The notes: generated from the letters alone by a model not told the origin. Counted from the first letter of the stretch, positions 42,400-53,910 are shown. The stretch: DNA of 64,000 bases from Macrothele yani (GCA_039090855.1 CM076991.1:102250021-102314020); one strand, 5' to 3'. Translations and numbers: made by a program.

Positions 42400-43237
42400 A
42401 TTGGGACATTGATATTGTGAGAATGGATGTTTAGATATGATGTGCCAGTCAGACGTTGATCGACACGAATTAAAGGACCCAGAGCATGCTAGGAAAATAT
42501 TCCCCAAACCATAACGTTGTCTCCACCAGCTTGAAGGGTTGTAGCAATGCATTTGGGGTCCATGCTTTCGTGCTGTTTCCTCCAAATTCGCACTCGGCCA
42601 TCGGCATGGTGCAACTGAAAACGCGATTCATCGGACCACATAATTTGTTTCCAATTATCGACTGTCCAACCATGTGCGAACTGGAGGCGTTTTCTCTTGT
42701 TAACTGCGGACAGCAAAGGTGTTCGAACAGGCCTTCGTCTGACATATCCCATCTGATGCAGTGTACGGCAAACAGTGCGTGCAGAGATCATTTGAGGGGA
42801 TCTATGATTAAGATGGTTTGTAATTTGCTGCACTGTTGCCCTTCTGTTGTCTGTTACCAGTCTGGACACTCTCCGTTCCGCCCGAGCAGTCACTAGTCGA
42901 TGACGACCACACGTTGCCCGTAGAGACCCAGTTTTTTGGCTGTCAGTCCAGTCTTTAAACACTTTAACAACAGCTGCTCTGGAACATTTCACGAATGCGG
43001 CGGTTTCGGTGATACTCGCTCCATGACTCCGAGCTCCTACAATCATCCCACGTTGAAAGTCCGTCAAATCGCATTTTTTACCCATCTCGTCATCCACAAT
43101 TCACTCTACTACTGTCGCAAGCACTAAGCTTTCCCTTTGTATACTAGCCTCGCCTTCTGGCGGCAACAGCGTGCAGCCATAGCTCATTTGCTTAAAACTG
43201 TCAGGTGGTCATAATAAAGTGGCCACTCAGTGTATAA
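42400..43237 (-). mobile_element. Tc1-like element, family I, 3' part lost
   Basis: The right end is tatacactgagtggccacttt on the complement (43217-43237). The coding part lies inside, but the left end is not recognisable; sequence at 42300-42380 is a short internal duplication of gatttgaaaaactc and not a TIR. Confidence 0.78.
42489..43097 (-). pseudogene. Tc1-like transposase, 202 codons open, truncated
   Basis: MGKKCDLTDFQRGMIVGARSHGASITETAAFVKCSRAAVVKVFKDW is a clean HTH domain. GSLRATCGRHRLVTARAERR forms the second HTH, WSDESRF carries the first catalytic Asp, then VRIWRKQHESMDP and AGGDNVMVWGIFS, after which a TAG (42489) ends the frame. Downstream only a stub (LGPLIRVDQRLTG) remains, so the second Asp and Glu are missing. 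ATG choice: the M in MGKK at 43085 fits Tc1 proteins better than the first M at 43097. Confidence 0.88.
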
Positions 43238-44540
43238 CCTACGATACCCACCGCGGTGAGGCTTTTTGAACACCCTGTGTATATGTATTATGATGTATAA
43301 TTAGTATTTGAGTTTCAAATTATTAGTTCAAAGCAGATTTTTCCGCATCAGGTCCGGGTCGAGTCCAATTATGTGACCTCCGTGGCCGGGTCCACAATTT
43401 TTGACTCGTTTCCAACTCTGGAGAAGTTCCGTGAAATATGGAATTGCACCTCCATAGTAGAAAAAAGCGGAAGAAAAAAGTACTGTGAACATTAGTTTCT
43501 ATACGGAAAAGTGGTTGTAAATCTAAGGTTCATAGAACGAAATCCCCACAACTACCTGTTACTGAAAACCAAATTTCTGAGTCAGAGTTTGGCGCAAGTT
43601 GAGAGGCGAGATGTGAATTTGGACCACGAACCAGTTCAGCAGCTGAAAAGGCTTTTCAGTAATCATAACTTTCCTTGTAGGTTTTTTTTCAGCTAAATAT
43701 TCAACTGCTGTCGTGATACGTATAATATGTCTCGCGCTTGTGAAATGTATGCACAAAAGACTGCGAATCCCAATTTGTCTGCAGCATGTTCTACCGCACA
43801 GATAGCGGCATTGGATTTCTTCTACAGCTAAATTTTCAACTGCTTCTGCGAAATAAAAGTAACATCCAACTCTTATAAAATGTTTTGAAAAGAAGTCCTT
43901 ATATGTATAAGGCTTTGTCTCAGCTTAGAATTTCATTTCAGTTTGCGTTCGGCTTTAGAGAAATTGTTCCATAAAGATTTTCTGAGGGATTTTTTTACAA
44001 GAGACGAATTGTTTTCCAAAAGAGTCTTTGGAGAAACATGAAATCATCTTTATTCATGCTGAAACGATGAAGAAGTTTGTAGGAAGATTTCGAATGATTT
44101 ATATCTTTGTGCTCGCCGCTTGCATAGGTTAGAGTTTCCAAAGAAAATGGGCCAATTGAACAGAATGACTATCATCACTGATGACGTAGACAGAAGATTC
44201 ACGTGCGGATGTATAAAACAGAATGGATATCTGAAAACTCTTTGTATGGACGCTCGTGATATCTATTGTCACACTACTTTTTCTTATGGTGGGGATAAAA
44301 TAACCGCCTGGGAAATTTTCTACGCAGAACTTTTTATGGAATTCATTAAAATGAATAAAAATGCCACTAGTAATTCGCGCTGATGCATGTTTCCTAGGAT
44401 GAACTTTTTAATGGCAGTTCAGAGGGAAATTTCCCTGGTCGAAGTAATAGGTCACAAAAATAAAATAAAATCGAAAGAGTGCTCTGGTACTTCTTGTACA
44501 TAATTTATGCTATGCATCTTTCGCATGCTAATTTTTTTTT
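43238..44540. other. Unassigned stretch
   Basis: No gene supported; frames at 43511-43756 and 44120-44383 have no domain. No element end seen. Confidence 0.4.
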
Positions 44541-44542
44541 TA

Positions 44543-44731
44543 TTTAACGACCACCGTAAGCAACTCAATGGGCTATAATAAGTCGCCAATCCCTAATTTA
44601 CGACCACTGACTCCAGGGAAGGGAGAGAGCCAGTGCCGTAAGACAAACACAACATCAATTCCTCGCCGGGATTCGAACCCGTACCCCTTTTGGACGAATG
44701 ATCAGAAGCCATCTCTTAGATCACTGCGCAT
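44543..44731 (-). mobile_element. SINE E copy 1
   Basis: On the complement, a tRNA-like head with extra arm (gatgcgcagtgatctaagag...gggttcgaatcccggcgagg) precedes a short body ending gggctcgttaaa-type sequence next to an A/T run. Four co-linear copies exist in this window, all minus. Confidence 0.82.
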
Positions 44732-44851
44732 CTTTGCAAGTGTTAAATAAATCGAGTGATTCGAGAGTACACATTTCCTTACGTATAATGCATTCGCATC
44801 ACTCTCGACCACACGGAACCTGGGTCCGGGTCCTAAATGGAATTTTTTTAT

Positions 44852-45061
44852 TGTTGAGGATTTAACGACCGCCGTGAGCAACTCAATGGGCTATAAGCAG
44901 TCACCCGTCTCTAATTTAGGGCCACTGGTTCCAGGGAAGGGAGAAAGCCAGTCCCCTAAGACAAACTAAAAATCCATGCTTCACCGCGGGATTCGAACCC
45001 AGACCCACTTGAACGAACGGCCATATGCCAGCGCTTTGACCACTGCGCAACCGGGCCGGCC
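44852..45061 (-). mobile_element. SINE E copy 2
   Basis: Complement starts ggccggcccggttgcgcagtgg and contains gggttcgaatcccgcggtg; co-linear with copies at 44543, 46412 and 57241. Confidence 0.85.
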
Positions 45062-45739
45062 TAAGTGGAATTAAATCATAATAACGAGCAATAAGGTTTA
45101 TTAATTCCTGACATTGAGAGGTAGGTGGATTAATGAATGTTATTGTCGCAAAACCAATGAAAGAAGATAGTCATAAAAGTAAATATTTACTAAACTACAG
45201 CGTGGCAATAGTAAATATTTCGACTGTTTAGTTCTTCAAAAAATTTAACTTTTATTTTTACTGTTATTCAGATTTAGACAAACGTAATAAACGGCCCTGA
45301 CACCGAAGAGATCTAATTTAGTCACGAAAGCCCATTTGCGCATGCGCAAGCTAAAATTTTACCTCAAGATAGAAAGAAAAGCTGAATTGCAACGTGTTGG
45401 TGAAGAGGATTGGTAACTTTTGGTCTGCAATACCTACGGTTTACACCCCCATCTAGTTATACGTACAATATTTTAAAGCTCTAGTAAATAGTAGGTAATC
45501 CGATCGAGAGGAAGCCAATTTTCGCTACGACGCACCGTTTAAGTGATATTTCAGAAAATCAACCTCAGTGACTCACCGACTACTTCCGTTACCATTTTCG
45601 TTACATCGAAATGTTTTACTTGGGATTTACTTTCCTACTGTCGGGAAAATTATGCAGCACCGAAAATGGAAGAAAAAATATTTAAATATGCAAATGATGA
45701 TCCTTTATTTCGTTTTTTTTTTCTTTTTTTTTACAATGT
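45062..45739. other. Unassigned AT-rich stretch
   Basis: No supported feature; T runs near 45711-45732. Confidence 0.4.
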
Positions 45740-46260
45740 ACAATTTCGCCGCTAGAGGGCACAATTGCAAATGATGTCGAATTCAAAAATACGTTTTATT
45801 CCACATATTTGCTTCTAAACATACGATTGAAAAAACTATTTCATCTTTCGATTCCATTTATGTCGAAGGGTATTTTAGATATAGTTACTTTTTCAAATTA
45901 CGCATAGATTTTCCGCTAGGGGCGTAAAAGTAAATTACATTTTTCCCGATAACTCTTCTTCTAAAACTCCGATTTGAAAAAAAATTACTTCGGCGGATAC
46001 ATCTCCTGATGGAAAATCTTTTGCATATAATTTCAAATTTTTGGTAAAGAATACTTTGGCCGCCAGGGGGCGTAAGTGTCACTTTTTGCTTCTGCTGTAT
46101 TTGCCATAAAATCTGAGCTTCGGATGTTGGAGAGCGTTTCCGGTGCGAAATGTTTCTCACATAAATTCATATTTTTCTTAACGCACAAGTCTGCAACCAA
46201 AGGGCGTAAGCTCACGATTCCGTTTACAGCAATATCTGAGGGATTAAAACCCGATTGAAA
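45740..46260 (+). repeat. Degenerate repeat carrying CTCF-like motif
   Basis: Four diverged units of about 135-165 bp, each with a core: gccgctagagggca (45748), ccgctaggggcgtaa (45912), tggccgccagggggcgtaag (46057-46076), aaccaaagggcgtaag (46195). The third is very close to the consensus recognised by the insulator protein CTCF in vertebrates. Flanks with ttt.gcatat.aattt..aatttt recur between cores. The frames 45885-46258 on both strands are repeat-driven. Confidence 0.7.
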
Positions 46261-46411
46261 AAATTCTTTCTTCCGTCAGATACCTATTGTTTTCCATACC
46301 AGTTCCATTGACTTTGAACAGCTTTGATAAATTTAATTTGCGTCAGAACGGATTCAAAAGACGTGCTTATTACACCCGAAAATTCGGTGTCATCTTTCTT
46401 GTTTGTTTTTT

Positions 46412-46621
46412 TAGGTTGGAGGTTTAACGATTACCGTGAGCCACTCATTGACCTATAAGCAGTCGCCCGTCCCTAATTTAGGACCACTAATTCCAGGGAA
46501 GAGAGACAGCCAGTGCCGTAAGACAAACACAACATCTATGCCTCACCTGTATTCGAACCTGAACCCATCTCGGACGAATGATCAGAATCCATCGCTTAGA
46601 CCACTGCGCCACCGGGGCGGC
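46412..46621 (-). mobile_element. SINE E copy 3
   Basis: Complement starts gccgccccggtggcgcagtgg, head then body, ending aaacctccaacct. A short piece of the same head (ggaggcgcagtgatc) recurs at 46840-46866. Confidence 0.85.
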
Positions 46622-47150
46622 ATATAAACAGTGCCACAAGGGCGGCCATTAAAAGTTTAGTTAACTTCAGAATTAACATTTTTTTTTTAATTTTTGAAGT
46701 TAGTTAGTACATAGTAATATTTTTGCAAAGTAATATAAATTTCGATGTATATCTAGTTGAAGTTTCTTGCATGCAGCCTTGCTAGATTACAGCAAACATA
46801 ATGCGGTCTTCCGACATGAAAAGGTTCCCCATCTATGGTAGATCACTGCGCCTCCGGGCGGACGTAAGTGGTTCTACACAGTCAATGTTAATAGTAGCAT
46901 GCATATGATACAATGAAAAGTGGACTTTACTTACAAGTTTCTTAAAAACAGCTCCGCATTCAGACAGTCATAAAGTGACATCATTAATTGAGTTGTTGTT
47001 TTATATTGAAATATCAAAAGCTCTGGATTTCCTTCATTTACTGTTTAAATAATCTTTCCCCTTTCATTTTTTTTTTCATTTACACTGCATCCCTCTTCAA
47101 AAGAAGAAATAAAAAGTTAAAATGAAATTACACCATGTCTAAAAAACTGT
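46622..47150. other. Unassigned AT-rich stretch
   Basis: Apart from the SINE E head scrap at 46840-46866 nothing is recognised. Confidence 0.4.
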
Positions 47151-47325
47151 TCGTGCCATTCAATCGATACTACTCAAATGACTACCGACTGTGCATGATT
47201 AAAATAAAAGTAAAAACCTATAAAGCCTTTAATGGATCTAGATAAAACTTTACATAACACATTTCGGATCGTAAAATACGATCCATCATCAGATGTAACA
47301 AGTGCTGGTCTGTATATACAATATA

Positions 47326-48545
47326 CACTGAAAAGCAATTGAATTAGAGACAGCTGGCGTTATGCAAATGTGGCGCTGTGGGCCGCCCTGTAAACGCAAA
47401 AGACATGACGTATGCAGCGATCCGACAATATAAGGAGTGATGCGACGGGAATCAGTAAGAGTCGGACGCAGTATGGGTAAGACGAAGGATCTAAGCGGAT
47501 TTGATAGTGGGCAAATTGTCGGGGCCCGACGAATAGGTCACTCCATCTCGGAAGTCGTGCAGGCACTGGAATTTTCACGAGCCACTGTGTCACGGGTGCG
47601 CCGTGAGAACATCGAATCCGGTAAAACCATCCCTGCAAGGGCCAACAGCCGTGGACAACAGCGTGTGGATGAGCGGGGTCATCGTCGGCTAGCTCGCATT
47701 GTAACAGCGGATAGACGGGCCACAGCGCAAGAAATCACTCGGCAATTTAAAGCTGGTGCACAAAAACGTGTAAGCAGCCACACCATCCAGAACCATCTCC
47801 TTGCTATGGGGTACAGAAGCCATCGTCCGACGAGGGTACCGCTGCTGACCGCACATCACAGGGTGCAAAGATTAGCATGGGAGCGGGAACATTGCCACTG
47901 GACCCTAGACATGTGGGAAAATGTTGCCTGGACTGATGAGTCGAGATTCACGTTGGTACATGCGGATGGCAGGATACGAGTACGGTGCAAACCACATGAA
48001 GCGATGGATCCTTCTTGCCAGCAAGGTACTCTTCAAGCTGGTGGGTGTGGCATTCTCGTCTGGGAACTGTTTACGTGGACTGAAAAGGTACCCCTGGTAA
48101 ATGTGACATCGTTCCTCACCGGTCAACGTTACCGGGATATCCTGGACATATCATTTGCTCCCGTTTGTGCGTCTTCAACATCCCACTGGGGACCTCATCC
48201 TGCAACAATACAATGCACCGTGCCATCACTCCCGAATTGTAGCCGAATGGTTGGATGAACACTACACCGACGTAACCTCGCTTCCTTGGCCAGCTAGGTC
48301 ACCTGACCTCAATCCCTACGAGCACATCTGGGATGCCATCGAGAGAGATGTTCGAGGCTCTGACCCCCTCCATCAAACCTTGCTGAACTGTGGGAGCTTG
48401 TTTAGGGGTCGTAGATCTGTATGGCTTCCCAACGCTTCCGGTGTCTTGTCGAGCCCATGCCGAGACGAATCGCTGCCGTCATCAGGGCGAAAGGTGGTGC
48501 TACACGTTACTAGACAGGTATCTCTAATTCAATTGCTCTTCAGTG
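47326..48545 (+). mobile_element. Tc1-like element, family C copy 3, 1,220 bp
   Basis: Left end cactgaaaagcaattgaatt, right end its near-complement, TA at 47324-47325 and 48546-48547. Its insertion splits the terminal region of the Penelope-like arm; the other arm at about 49560-49580 shows the comparable stretch without it. Confidence 0.95.
47440..48440 (+). pseudogene. Tc1 family C transposase, longest copy
   Basis: Open for 273 codons from 47437 (GTG; the ATG is 47440): FDSGQIVGARRIGHSISEVVQAL HTH, RGHRRLARIVTADRRATAQEITRQ second HTH, WTDESRFTLVHADGRI (first Asp). An extra base near 48150 shifts the frame; in the new frame (48155 on) the second site reads LQQYNAPCH, so catalytic Asp is Tyr, and SPDLNPYEHIWDAIERD keeps Glu but has Tyr for Ile. 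It cannot be active. Confidence 0.93.
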
Positions 48546-48566
48546 TACACACAACAGGAACAGCCC

Positions 48567-48990
48567 TCAACATAATTGGCGTGATCGCTGGGAGGAGTCA
48601 ACATAAACCGAAATCTGATTGGATATTGCAGTTGTTGACGTCAAAGATTTGTTTGTATCGAAATTCCTCAAGGAACAATGGTGGATAGAATCAGGAAGTA
48701 CCGATTTCCAAGGAAGCGGTATGAGTTCCGGTGTGTTATCGTTACACACCCTATCCCCGAAAGAATGAATAAAAATTCTTTCTGTGGACCTGAGATTTGA
48801 TCGGGACATTGGAACGTTCAGTACAGAAACATGATCCCAAACTGGAACATAGGAGCCCTGGTTGACTAAACGTGACATCGCATTCGAATTTGCTCTCATT
48901 TTTATCTCAAATTTATGTTCAGCCAACCTAGCCTTGGGAGTCCGAAAATTAGATCCTACCTAGACTTTTTCTGTTTCCGTGGGCATAACA
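48567..48990 (-). pseudogene. GIY-YIG nuclease domain of Penelope-like element, left arm
   Basis: Minus strand: AEHKFEIKMRANSNAMSRLVNQGSYVPVWDHVSVLNVPMSRSNLRSTERIFIHSFGDRVCN. The YIG motif upstream is damaged (the arm reads ...KSLGRI near 48960). Mirror of 49104-49463. Confidence 0.82.
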
Positions 48991-49103
48991 GGCTCCAAAG
49001 GTATCATGTATAATCCATGCTTATGTATTAAGTCCTTAGGAAAAGGTATCATCTACACTCCATGCTTATGTATTAAGTCCTTTTGGGAAAATAACTTATT
49101 AAC

Positions 49104-49463
49104 TTGCTCTCTTCCATCAAGAGCGATCGTGATTCAGTGGACTTAATACATAAGCATGGGATATGCATACCTTTGGAGCCTGTGCTGCCCACGGAAAATG
49201 AAAAAGTCTACATAGGATCTACTTTTCGGACTCTCAGGACTAGGTTGGCTGAACATAAATTTGACATAAAAATGAAAGCAAATTCGACTGCGATGTCACG
49301 TTTTGTCAACCAGGGCTCCCACGTTCCAGTTTGGGATCATGTTTTTGTACTGAACGTTCCAATGTCCAGATCACACCTCAGGCTCACAGAAAGCATTTTC
49401 ATTCATTCTTTCGGGGATAGGGTGTGTAACGATACCACACCCATACCGCTTCCTTGGGAATAG
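49104..49463 (+). CDS. GIY-YIG endonuclease domain fragment (Penelope-like)
   Basis: 119 open codons: HGICIPLEPV...KVYIGSTFRTLRTRLAEHKF provides GIY-like and YIG motifs with the following Arg-rich helix, and LRLTESIFIHSFG supplies the Glu of the active site. This is the C-terminal nuclease of a Penelope-like retroelement; the RT that would precede it is absent, and the listed first codon lacks support. Probably a remnant. Confidence 0.8.
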   Translation: MLSSIKSDRDSVDLIHKHGICIPLEPVLPTENEKVYIGSTFRTLRTRLAEHKFDIKMKANSTAMSRFVNQGSHVPVWDHVFVLNVPMSRSHLRLTESIFIHSFGDRVCNDTTPIPLPWE

Positions 49464-49745
49464 GTACATTCCAATTCTACCCACCATTGTTCCCGGATGA
49501 ATTTCGATACAAACAACTCTTTGACGCCAACAACTACGAGTACAATATCCAAACAAATTATTGTGTGTGCGTATATATACATGTATATTGTGTATTACCA
49601 GCACTTGTAACATCTGATGATGGATCGTATTTTACGATCCGAAATGTCTTATGTAAGGTTTTATCTAGATCCATAAAAGGTTTAATAGGTTTTTACTCTT
49701 ATTTTAATCGTGCACAGATGGTAGCCATTCGACTAGTATTGAAAT
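49104..49745 (+). mobile_element. Penelope-like element, right arm
   Basis: Mirror of 47155-49086 without the Tc1: aagcatggg...ttggagcctg, nuclease frame, cataccgcttccttgg, then tgatgatggatcgtattttacgatccgaaatgt and cgtgcacagatggtagccattcgactagt. Identity to the left arm is about 90% by eye. No reverse transcriptase part is present in either arm. Confidence 0.83.
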
Positions 49746-51724
49746 TACGCCATGCTTTCAGAAGCCGAGGATTTTATTACACGTGTTTTCGTGATTTAAA
49801 AGATACACGCAGTTAATAGTGGAAGGAAATAAAAAGAAATATATGTGTTATATGATATAAGATGAAGTACAAAATCTGTTTCAAGATCTTTACGATTTAA
49901 TTTCAGCTTCCACTTCCAGTCATAAATTATCTTTCTAATTATTTCATATAATAATAATAGTTATTATTATTTCTCTTGTCGTCGGCTTTCTCAGCCGGAG
50001 CCGTTGAGCAAAAGGCGGAGATATTCATCTCAAGCATGGGAATTCAGGAATTTTTTAGTGATATGTCAGGTTTGTAGAATGTCTGCCTTTTTGATTGGGC
50101 GAATAATTTTCTGTGGCAAACTTAATTTCTGGAGATTTTTCAGAAAGTTATTTGCCGAAATGACAACTAGTACGATGCAGAGATGGGAACGGGTCGACAA
50201 TTTCTTGCGGGTCAAACGGGTCGGGTGAAGGTGTTCCTCACCCGATGTCGACACGTTTTTAATTCCGTTTTATTTTTGAAAACCAAAAGAAAAAAAAATA
50301 TTCAAAGAAAAATACGCACTCTAAAATTTCGTTCTCGATATTGGTGTCCGCGGACTGAAAAAATGATTTTTCATGCAATATGAAGCACAGTTCCCTTCCT
50401 TCTGTGGGGCAGTGATGAAAACAACATCCACATCTTGGAATCTTTCAACTCCTCATAAGCTTGTGAAAATTGGAGTTGTTGTGAAATACATTCTGAAGCT
50501 TGATACGTTATCAATAAAACAGCAAGAACTGAATTAAACATGAAACAAGTTACCTAATTCAAAAATGCTGACTGTAGCACCGTCAAAATTATTGCTGATT
50601 GATTTTTTGACTATCGCAGATTTGTTTGAATACATGTGTAAAACACTTCCTGTAAATAAGTGAGTAAATTATACGTTCCTATAACACATTTGTTTGATTT
50701 CCATGCAACCTAAGATACCCATTGCGGAGGAACTTTTTGAAAAAAAAAAAGACCGCTGTCCATGACTTTATTAAGGACCAGCATGGACAACGCTCTCTCC
50801 CTTCTACAGAGACCTGGAAATGGGTTTCTGCTACGACAAACTTGCATAGTTTATAACGCAGACACATAGACCAAATTTGTAAGTTAAAAAACATGGAAGC
50901 CATTATTAAACAGAGGGACGCCCTCAAATGATTTAAAAGTAACTGAACTAAGAATTTTCTCAAATTTAACTATAAGTAACAAGTCTGTCGTACCTGGTAC
51001 AACCCATTAGCTAAAACTCTTCGTTAAGACCAAATAACAAAAGGTTTTTGAAAATAGCTTAAACAAAAAGTTACAATATTTACAACAAATATTTCACTAT
51101 ATTCTTGAGCAACCAGAGATATAAATTGATCCCATTCCTAAGAACTAAAAGCTCTCAAAACCCACGTTGGAAAACAAGGAAAGTTGACTTGAAGACAGCA
51201 AAAAACAACTAAAAAAAAAAAAGCCAGAACCAAATAAAAAAAAAAAAAAAAGAAGAAGAAGAAGGAGAAACAACATAAGGAACCAAGCCCAGAGAGCCAT
51301 TGACCTTCCAAAACCCACGCAAAAAACAAAACAATTTAATTTTAATGCGCGTGCCGATAGCCGATATAAAACTGGCACAAGGCTATATACGTATATATAC
51401 AACTCTAGTACGATCTGTGATTCGCTTTGTTTCCAGGTCATTTGTATTTTCATTCGCAGATTCTCATATTTCGAGATAATCACATATACTGTTCTTTGTA
51501 CGTTTTCTATAAGTGGGACCGTTACATCTATCAGTTGTGTCTTCTTCAGTGTGTCTTCATTATTATTATTATTATTTTCTTTATTCGAAATATACGAAAC
51601 ACAGCCTATGACAAACAAAAATTATCATTGACTGGTGTTGTTCAACTGATACGAGTTTCTACCTAGGTATTAGTCAAGTATAGGTGTAAAATATGTGATT
51701 TCATAAGTAAAGCGGTTTTTGCAG
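49746..51724. other. Unassigned AT-rich stretch with homopolymers
   Basis: A/AAG-rich run at 51211-51275 and (ATT)n at 51560-51579. Frames at 50004-50383, 50679-50963 and 51138-51666 have no domain. Confidence 0.45.
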
Positions 51725-52420
51725 TATTATTATTATTATTAAATATTATTCCACCCCTTTCTGGTGAGATTTTTTTTCTTTCCCCCGTAACGAGGACGAT
51801 GTATCTAGTCTGGAAAGTAATGTTTCATTCTCAGTTGTCCAGGCACTTCCTTGCTATCCTACAAGTGATAGGATAGCTGCCTTCTGTAGTTCCGTGCAGG
51901 TGCTGGGTTGAATATCTAGTTTCTGTACAGAGCTATGAATGGTCTTAAGTACAACACCTATGGCTGATATTACTATGGGAACGGTAGTGACGTTCTCCAT
52001 ATGCCACATTTCCTTGACTTCGTATTGTAGGGCGTTATACGTACTTTGACAGCTTCTTTCCGTGCGTCTTCACGATGTTGTATGTGTTTAGGCACGGCTA
52101 TGTCAATGAGGTATGTCGACTTCTCCTTGTCGACCAGAACGATGTTGATGAGGGAAGACCTTATCTGTTCTGATAGATCTGTCCCATTACATCTTGTGGG
52201 TGTTGTTCTCTTATTGTTATTACTATTTGGTTTTCTATTTCGCTTGAAATCGCACTCTCTGTCAGCCACTAAGAAAATATCTCGACTGCACGCCTTATTT
52301 GATGAATTATTATCTTTTGGTAAAAGAAATGCCTTTTCTTGTATGAGGAAAGTTGGGATATCGCAAGGATATGCAGTAGTCCATTGAAGTTGTGAGCTAT
52401 GCGAGCATGTCCAACAGTCA
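51725..52420 (-). pseudogene. LINE-type ORF C-terminal relic, (AAT)n tail
   Basis: Minus strand, N to C: PTFLIQEKAFLLPK, NIVLVDKEKSTYLIDIAVPKHIQ (a PD-(D/E)XK-like D..(x)n..VDK...LIDIAVP arrangement), then WHMENVTTVPIVISAIGVVLKTIHSS after one shift. The motif LIDIAVP plus VPIVISA.G is typical of retrotransposon C-terminal domains in many invertebrates. The 3' side has (AAT)n at 51728-51745, a simple-repeat tail. Clade uncertain. Confidence 0.65.
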
Positions 52421-53351
52421 GCTCTTTATATTCCAGATTGTCGATATAACCATGTCTCGTGGTTTTCTAGTTGCTGGTTTTCTTAATAGTTTCATTTATG
52501 GCATTCCACGAAATATAAACGGAAGGCATGTCTATATTCATTTTTCAATGCCTCTGGCTCTTTTCGCATAGTTCTCTGCCCTCCTCAGATTCCAGAACAA
52601 AAATCTATAGGGACTAATGCCAGTAAAATGTTGGCAGCTCTTTATTGCTTTTTTATTCTTACTTGCAAGGTTATGTGGAATGCCTCCTATTTACTTCGAA
52701 ACTGGGCATATTTATTTACTCATAGCACTCCTTGTTTCTTAAATGTTTTGAATATACGTCAAGCTCATGTACTTGTTTCTCAATATATTATAAATATATT
52801 ACTACTATAATTATTTTGACGAAATATAATCTTTCTTTATGTCACACAAATGGTCTTTTACTGGACATTGCTTCTTCTTCTTAAAAAGTAAGTAATGCAC
52901 AATTCATGTTTAAATTCGCTCACATAGCAGCAGCTGTATTAGGGTAGGGTGTGGTATTGGCTGTAAAATTATACCGCTGATCAACAGGGTTTGTCAATTT
53001 GTTAGCTAACGGGAAAATTGTAAAAGAATCTTCTTCCACAAAAATCTTCTTCCGAGAACTTCGGAATTCGTTATCAGTTTCCATGCGAAAATGTAGGATA
53101 TTTATTAAATTCTGAGAGTCGAACAAAATCCTAATTTAAAAATGAGAAAAATCTTATTCAAAAACTTTACTTAAGCAATTTTTAATATATGCTTTACGTG
53201 CGCTACTCTGTTTAACCGTTTATTGATCGTTATATTGTTCAATTTGCTTTGAATTATTATTGTCGCTTTTGGCTCAGTAAGGAATTCCTTTGTGGATGAT
53301 GAACAATACTCCCCACTAACCTTAGGGTCTAGGAGAGATGGATGAGGCTTT
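52421..53351. other. Unassigned stretch
   Basis: No supported feature; frames 52628-52810 and 52920-53126 have no domain. Confidence 0.4.
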
Positions 53352-53854
53352 TAGTTATTATTTTGTAGAAAGCTTTTTATCTCGTTAGAAGCCTAAATTT
53401 TGTCAATTTCCACGCAGTTATTGTTTTGTAGAAAGCTTTTATTCTCGTTAGAAGCCTACATTTTGTCAATTTCCATGTAGTTATTATTTTGTTGAAAGCT
53501 TTTTATCTCGTTAGTAGCTTAAATTTTGTCAATTTCCATATAGTTATTATTTTGTAGAAAGCTTTTTGTTTCGTTAGAAGCTTAAATTTTGTCAATTTCC
53601 ATATAGTTATTATTTTCTAGAAAGCTTTTTGTCTGTTTAGAAGCTTAAATTTTGTCAATTTCCATATAGTTATTATTTTGTAGAAAGCTTTTTATCTCGT
53701 TAGAAGCCTAAATTTTGTCAATTTCCATATAGTTATTGTTTTGTAGAAAGCTTTTTTCTCGTTAGAAGCTTAAATTTTGTCAATTTCCATGTAGTTATTA
53801 TTTTGTTGAAAGCATTTTATCTCGTTAGAAGCTTAAATTTTGTCAATTTCCATA
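53352..53854 (+). repeat. 63-bp tandem array, 8 units
   Basis: Unit tagttattattttgtagaaag...tgtcaatttccata, starts near 53352, 53415, 53478 and so on to 53854. Units differ by single substitutions. AT-rich and non-coding. Confidence 0.96.
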
Positions 53855-53910
53855 CAGGGAATTTCACTGATATCCATCCTTCTATATTTGGGTGGCCACT
53901 TCTGGTATCA

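Larger units (their letters stand above)
47155..49086 (-). mobile_element. Penelope-like element, left arm of a palindrome
   Basis: Outer part 47155-47325 contains cggatcgtaaaatacgatcc, itself a near palindrome; after the inserted Tc1 (47326-48545) the arm continues with the nuclease pseudogene (48560-48990) and two 60-bp tandem repeats of aagcatggatt..-type DNA (49015-49085). The whole arm is mirrored at 49110-49745. GIY-YIG nuclease plus inverted or complex terminal repeats are features of Penelope-like elements. Confidence 0.83.

Noticed and set aside
48155..48688. 177-codon gene
   Set aside because: C-terminal frame of Tc1 C copy 3 running on through its right TIR into Penelope-like DNA.
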